From Ancylostoma caninum (taxonomy: Eukaryota; Nematoda; Chromadorea; Rhabditida; Ancylostomatidae): a stretch of 64,000 bases of DNA. Below, in pieces: positions 58,901-64,000 of this stretch (within the stretch, counting starts at the first letter, position 1; each line of letters opens with the position of its first letter). Made by a program: the position numbers and the translations under genes. The stretch spans positions 496,001 through 560,000 of the forward strand of contig JBAJFG010000036.1 in the NCBI GenBank assembly GCA_037903475.1, written 5' to 3'. The notes beneath the pieces are model-generated. The model did no database searches. It saw only the letters and a list, made by a program, of their open reading frames with translations, and was not told the DNA's origin.

Positions 58901-59547
58901 ATGTGTGAGATTTGCCCAGAACGAAGTCCTGGATGATATTTGCTACGCACAATGAGATCGGCTCATCCATATCCAACTTGATGCTCTAAATTGGCAGCTA
59001 TGGAAGAGTTTTCATTTTCAGAGTGTATGAATTGGGATACCTGATTTCCATGCAATTTCGCATCGATGTGCCCGATCATGTAGTTGATGTGGTGCACAAT
59101 TTTCTCTTCCATCTGCGTTCGACCCAGTCCAAAGTTTCTTGAAATTTTTGGTTCGATCAGTGCACAGCTTTCACTCATCTAATGAAGTGAAGCTGTGCCA
59201 AGAATTCTATAAAATGCTCACCTAAAAATCTTGTGCGCAAATTCGCGAATTTGTTCCCAACGCTCCCCTTCGCAAAGAATTATTCCATCACCATGGACTG
59301 AATTCTTCGTGAACATCGACCAAATATACCCCGAAGGACGACCAGCAAAAGCAGGACCTGATAAACATTATAATGCTGTTGTAGAATCCCTCTGTGGCTT
59401 TGAAGCCCTACCTTGGCGAATGAGAGCTTCTTTGAGAACTTCATGGCTTGCCATAACGATCATCGGATGTGGTAACCATACTGTATAGATTGGACCATAA
59501 AGAGCATGCCATAGGCTGAACGTCTTCGCAGGATTGCGCATGTCGAT
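55917..59547 (-). CDS. Cytochrome P450, 11 exons found, N-terminal anchor exon missing
   Basis: Exons 59547-59412, 59357-59222, 59137-59041, 58985-58845, 58766-58663, 58612-58493, 57537-57399, 57332-57217, 57158-57033, 56237-56086 and 56020-55917 join in phase to 456 codons plus TGA. Landmarks in order: [38 protein letters not shown] (C-helix WxxxR), [17 protein letters not shown] (I-helix, oxygen-binding), ATLAELQRV (K-helix, with LQR where ExxR is usual from ELQR), PERF, and [10 protein letters not shown] (haem-binding Cys). Family size is about 490-500, so only the membrane anchor and Pro-rich hinge (35-45 residues) are absent; I could not find that exon upstream. A haem monooxygenase of the ER, of nematode CYP2-like type; substrate unknown. 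All phases agree and no stops occur, so the gene appears intact apart from the missing start. Confidence 0.9.
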
Positions 59548-61569
59548 CTGGAAGTCATTCCATTATCCTCTACTCTGGGGAAAATGTTGATACTACCAGT
59601 TCGTAGTGGCTGCATAAGAACAATGCCCACCGAGGGCGCGGAGCGACGGATCAAAAATTGACGACATTGATCACAAGTCAGGGCATTGTTGCTCAAACTA
59701 ATCGTGAAAAGGCGAAAACTCTTGTTGAGAATCTATGAGCATCCTTCCCCAGTGCTAGCCCATTATTATCCAGCAGCACTCCATTACCGTTACCGTCCAT
59801 TATCACGCGCACCGAAATCGATGTTATCTGCTCCCATCATGCTACTTCTAGCAGCCTTTTTACCCGATAGTGGGAAAGATCATCGGGATGAAGAAAGCCC
59901 AGAAATAGCATCCCGGTGGCAAACGACATCTACACCATCACGCGCGGGGTGGTTGCGCGGCGTCCTTTTTGAAGCCGCGAGAAGGCCACCGCCATCGATG
60001 CTCACTGTACATTACCCAGAGCAGAAAATTGTGGAGAAAACGTAGGGTGAAGGGGGAGGGGGAGGGGGTAGAGTTCTACATCCGGCACGCCGAGGTGGTA
60101 CACGCAATCTGTGTGTTCGCAACTGCCGTTATTTCCTACTAATTCTGGTCAACATGTAAAATAACGTCCAGCTTCAAGGAAGCCTTGTTTTGGAGAATAA
60201 TGTTACATGTATAATCATTCTACAGCACGAATCTTGAAAGAATACAGAAGCGCTACAGACTTCACACTTGTTATAAGAACACCAAATATATCCTTCGTGC
60301 CACAGTCTTAGTAAAAATAGGGAAAAAATTTTCTTGGTCCGAGGGTCAAAATGCAAAACTAGCATTGTGCAGAATGTGTTAATTAGCAGGGAATGAATAC
60401 CCTGTCACACGTTTTATGTAATGCCCTAAGCAGTCTGCAACACCGATATCGCTTACCAAGTTTTCTGTTTGTTTTCCTGCACTAAGTTATGTACATATGT
60501 CCATTTTTCTTGCCATGTGTTGACCGTTGCTTGTGATCACGATTTTCTGTGAAGCAGCATTGAGCTTATTCTTCTAAATACAGGTAAGTCCTCGGTGGTA
60601 GGGAGTTTTCGCCGCATCCTCCAGGTTTTCAGGGTTTTATTCCCTTACTGGTAACGAAGCGAACAGTCTTGCCCGAGAGAGTTGGTGCCCGAACACTTTT
60701 TTAAAGTGTCTCAATTTTCGAAAGACAATTATTGTTGAAAAACATTACATAATGGAACACTTCCGAATGGAAACCAGTAGTCTACAGCGATGAAGTATCG
60801 TTTTCTTATCAGCTAATTGATTCCAGCGTCACTTTCGAAAGTGTCTTGGCTAAACCAGAATGGAACGATGTGAAAGTGAAAGTTGGTAGCTGGTGGCTGC
60901 AAGATTTCTGCTTCGCTGATGCCACGGTTTTTGTGGCATCACGCGTTGGCTAGGTGGAACGAAAGCTAGCCAATTTCCATAACAGTGTGCAAAGATTGCG
61001 GCGGAATCTTGAGAACATACATAGGGTTCATAAGGGTAAAGTGGTTGCTAATTCGCCCTCATCGGCACGCACTGCACATATCAGAGTGTTCCTATTATGT
61101 GCATAAATGATAGGCTAGTCGGAATGATGAGGCCGCTCCAAATTTTGAGAAGAGAAAGCTTGCTGAGGAACTTGAAATGCGGTGGATTGGGTGGAATTTT
61201 CAGATCCAGGATCAGCTTTTCAGCTTTGAGCTTCTCTCGATCTCAATGTTTGTTTCAGACTGGGTCCACGCAAGGAGAATGAGAATATGGTTAGCGCTAT
61301 TGAATAACCGATATATAAAATTGGGATATCATGTTATATGCATATGTACATACACATATGACTGGTGGAATCCACACGAAACCCTAGATCAAAGGTGAAG
61401 AGCTGGTAAGCTGACTCTTGATTCATGTTTTGTAGAACCAAATAGATCGAGGCGTCAGTGACTGCACAGGAACGCTGCTGATTTTCACGAGTTTTTTCTC
61501 CTGAATTCCAAAAGAGGTCATAACATAGAATTCACAAGTGAAATCTCCAATCATCAAAATTATCCTCTT
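59548..61569. other. Upstream flank of the P450, no gene resolved
   Basis: Should contain the P450 first exon, but no signal-anchor plus Pro-rich hinge ending in phase 0 was recognised. 60044-60068 is a purine run with four G-tracts. 60917-60941 is a 9-base perfect stem (TGATGCCAC/GTGGCATCA). Other frames (59686-60045, 61097-61398) are unrecognised. Confidence 0.35.
60044..60068 (+). other. G-quadruplex-forming motif
   Basis: GGGTGAAGGGGGAGGGGGAGGGGG type run: four G-tracts separated by 1-4 bases, meeting the usual quadruplex pattern. It lies about 500 bases upstream of the first P450 exon found. Confidence 0.6.
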
Positions 61570-61660
61570 CCAAATATTCGAATAATTCGATAAGTTGAAG
61601 GATTCGATTATTCGAATGTTCGAATATTCAAACGTAGATGATTCGAATAATCGCTTGAAT
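61570..61660. repeat. TTCGAA palindrome block 5
   Basis: Shorter, diverged block with ATTCGAATAATTCGA-type words. Confidence 0.75.
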
Positions 61661-62321
61661 GATAAAATTACTGAGATTCGCAGATTACATATTGTGACTT
61701 ACCCTTAGAAACTCAGCCACCTTGACTGAATGCGGAGGACAAGCATGTCCCATCATTTATTCATTATTTTTCATTGAATGCTCAATGAAAAATCAAGCAA
61801 TACTGACAGAACTGGTGCAGAAGAGGGATCCGATCTGATCCGTTTTAAACTACGTACATAAGAAGGCTGCACTGCTCATGACATGACCTGCGAGCTTCCA
61901 ATCCCGTGCTACCTTCGCTTCACCGTTCGGCTGAATTCTGAAGATTACAAATCGAAAAGTTCATGCCAATTCACATGGAGGATTGTGAGAAAAGCAAATT
62001 TACAGTCACCCATAATTGAGGCTATCCGTGTCACATTTAACGAATGGGAATCATCTAATGAACTGCAGATACGCATCGCGGTACATCAGAAATTCGGACG
62101 TACTGCAAGTGACTAAACTTTAATTGGATGTGAAGAACTAATTTAGACTTGGAGTAGACTTCACGGCTATAGATGTTACTGACAGGGATGGATATCTTTA
62201 AACGATATTAGTCTTGTCTTCTACGGAGGTTAGAGACCAATGACGCAATGAAGTTGATTTCTTCGTTAAGGCACTTCGTGAAGCTAAGGTCGCGGTAGGA
62301 TGTGGTTTGTGGTTCAACGTG
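61661..62321. other. Gene-free stretch
   Basis: A 77-codon plus-strand frame at 61883-62116 is unrecognised. 61745-61800 contains a short inverted repeat around TTTTTCATTGAATG/CTCAATGAAAAA. Confidence 0.35.
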
Positions 62322-62793
62322 GGCCCGTAGTAAAGTGTCGTGGCGGTGGGATGAACTCCAAAACTCACCACCACGATTTATGCGACGATTGCATGCCAGC
62401 TCACATCCATGGTGTACAGAATAGCAGATCATTGTCAGCCACGTCACTGCTAGAGCACGCATGTGGCAGCAGAGGAGATCATCGCTCTGTTAGGAGCTGC
62501 AAGCCTTCTCATGCTGAGAAAATAGTGCGAGAAGCGAGCAGACGCAGAATTAGCACCCAGACCGTCTCACTCTACGTCTACTCACCTCTCCCACTATTTT
62601 CACGGCATGCGAAGGCGATCAGCTCCTAACAGGGCAATGATCTTCTCTGTTCGCAAATGCTCTAGCAGTGACGTGGGTGACAATGATCTGCCATCCTATA
62701 CTTCGTGGATGTGAGCTGACATGCAATCATCACCTAAAGCGTGGTGGTGAGTTTTGGAGTTCATGTCAGCGGCACGACACTTTACTACGGGCC
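62322..62793. mobile_element. Fold-back element, copy 2
   Basis: 472 bases, self-complementary nearly end to end. The outermost GGCCCGTAGTAAAGTGTCGTG faces its complement at the right edge with two mismatches. Same family as 53469-53947 (shared GGCGGTG, AACTCCAAAACTC, GAGGAGATCATCGC, TATACTTCGTGGATGT). Confidence 0.85.
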
Positions 62794-62917
62794 TTGGTTA
62801 CAGATAATTCCTCCAAAAGGAAGCTCGTTAAATTATTGTGAACACGTAAAACATGAGAAACATTAAAAGACTGTAACTGCTAATTACGTTCTTACCTACT
62901 TGTATTTATGTAAGCAG

Positions 62918-63166
62918 CAGTGGCGCACGCAGATGTCTGCGACGGTAGGGGGCATGGGAAAAATTGAGGTCTCCGCCATTTTGGAGACGTGGTGGAGGAA
63001 AAAATTTCGAGTATATTAGTAATAATATTAGATGTTCAGAGATATTAACTTGAAGAATAAAGAATTAAAAATAAATTAATATAGATTTTACATTTTTTGT
63101 GAAGTGATTTCAAATATTTGGCGACACACTCTCGTGTACGAGTTGTCTCAATTGCCCCTCCCACTG
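62918..63166. mobile_element. hAT-like MITE, copy 5
   Basis: CAGTGGCGCACGCAG left end, CCCACTG right end and the family AT-rich core with GGCGACACACTCTCG near the right side. The 8-base flanks match only 4 of 8, so this is an older copy. Confidence 0.7.
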
Positions 63167-63394
63167 GTGCATAGCTATCCCAATATCACCATGCTAGATT
63201 ATTCAACAATGGCAGTCTCTATTATCTTAATTGACCTACTTACTTTCTTGTTTTAGTTTATGCGCCCGTAGAAGAAGGCGTAGCGACACGAGAAGCGCGA
63301 CGGAACAAAAACGAAAGAGGTGTTAAGAGCACTGTCTAGCAAACTGTTACAGACATCGTCCTGAAAGACTGGATTAAAAACTGCGCCGAGACCT

Positions 63395-63470
63395 TTCGTG
63401 CACAGTGTGTCGAGAAGACCAAGAATCTGTTGGCAGTTCAGGCACGAAAACGAGGTGGGAATTCGCCTTT
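63395..63470. mobile_element. MITE family 2, 3' end only (copy D)
   Basis: CAGTGTGTCGAGAAGACCAAGAATCTG and CAGGCACGAAAACGAGGTG match the right end of copy B (47845-47930). The left part is missing. Confidence 0.55.
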
Positions 63471-63588
63471 ACCGTACTCCATAAGGAGTGTTATTTCAAA
63501 AAGTGCTTTTCTATATCTCCGCACATGAGAAGCCTGTTTCAACTATTTAATGTTTTGCAGAAACACTCCTGAAGCAATGACATTAATC

Positions 63589-63855
63589 TCGGATAATTCG
63601 AAAAAATTCCTATTCGAAATTTAAATAGTTGGAAAAGTCGGATTGTACGATTGTTGGATTATTCGAATTTTTCAAAAAACTGAAATGTTCCATCATTCGA
63701 ATATTTGAATGGTTCGAACTCCAAAATTCGATTATTCTAATATTCGAATTGTTCGAAAACTGAAGTGTATTATTACTCGAATATTCGAATAATTCGAAAA
63801 GCCAAAATTCGATTGTTCAAATACTCGGATATTCCAAGGAAAAAAATTCGAATAC
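63589..63855. repeat. TTCGAA palindrome block 6
   Basis: Diverged TTCGAATATTCGAA and ATTCGAATAATTCGAAAA units, spaced 25-40 bases apart by AT-rich words. Downstream bases to 64000 show no gene. Confidence 0.85.
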
Positions 63856-64000
63856 CAATTTGTACTGGCGACGTCGCTTGACCCGAGAGATCCGGCCAGC
63901 ATTTCCGCCACGACGGCATTTCTATTTCTGAGGAAGAGCCTGCACCCGCCCACTGGCCTTGGCGCGCTCAATAACAGCTGATGAACAAAATATTCATGTG

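Noticed and set aside
60917..60941. Short hairpin TGATGCCAC/GTGGCATCA as a microRNA precursor
   Set aside because: Only nine base pairs with no extension of the stem; far too short.

Overview
This looks like nuclear DNA of a parasitic nematode, most likely a strongylid (hookworm-type) worm. The evidence is: protein-coding genes broken into many short exons with GT..AG introns, many of them only about 50-70 bases; a microsomal P450 of the DLWxGGMETT type and vWFA-like ectoproteins of nematode type; an RTE-type retrotransposon tail, Tc3/mariner DNA elements, hAT-like MITEs and a Penelope-like GIY-YIG fragment; and blocks of TTCGAA palindromes. Species assignment is inference, since no rRNA, mitochondrial gene or spliced-leader gene is present.

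Four genes can be assembled exon by exon. (1) 15935-19590, plus strand: a complete 222-residue secreted protein with one vWFA-like domain, 7 exons, one intron filled with transposable elements. (2) 23585-26806, plus strand: a complete 283-residue dienelactone-hydrolase-family protein with an apparent signal peptide, 8 exons. (3) 42424 down to 29081, minus strand: about 31 exons and about 1030 residues, a signal-anchored ectoprotein made of SEA-like(?), vWFA-like and Thr/Pro-rich segments. (4) 59547 down to 55917, minus strand: 11 exons giving 456 residues of a cytochrome P450 that lacks only its membrane-anchor exon. Phases agree at every junction in genes 1, 2 and 4; gene 3 has three places where they do not.

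Layout: 1-15 kb is gene-poor and holds TA-flanked MITEs, a Tc3-like element with about 440-base inverted repeats (3660-5227), four TTCGAA palindrome blocks, a decayed mariner (10864-12126), a larger inverted-repeat element carrying a tRNA-like sequence (about 12667-13941) and a LINE reverse-transcriptase fragment. 15.9-26.9 kb holds the two plus-strand genes. 29-42.4 kb is the large minus-strand gene. 42.8-55.5 kb is a transposon and satellite zone: a second mariner, a 60-base minisatellite, copies of a 440-base MITE, a Penelope-like fragment followed by a hammerhead-like motif, and a fold-back element. 55.9-59.6 kb is the P450; 59.6-64 kb is again repeats.

The three non-P450 genes all look secreted or cell-surface, but nothing in the sequence ties them into one pathway; they are separately transcribed eukaryotic genes, with no sign of an operon.
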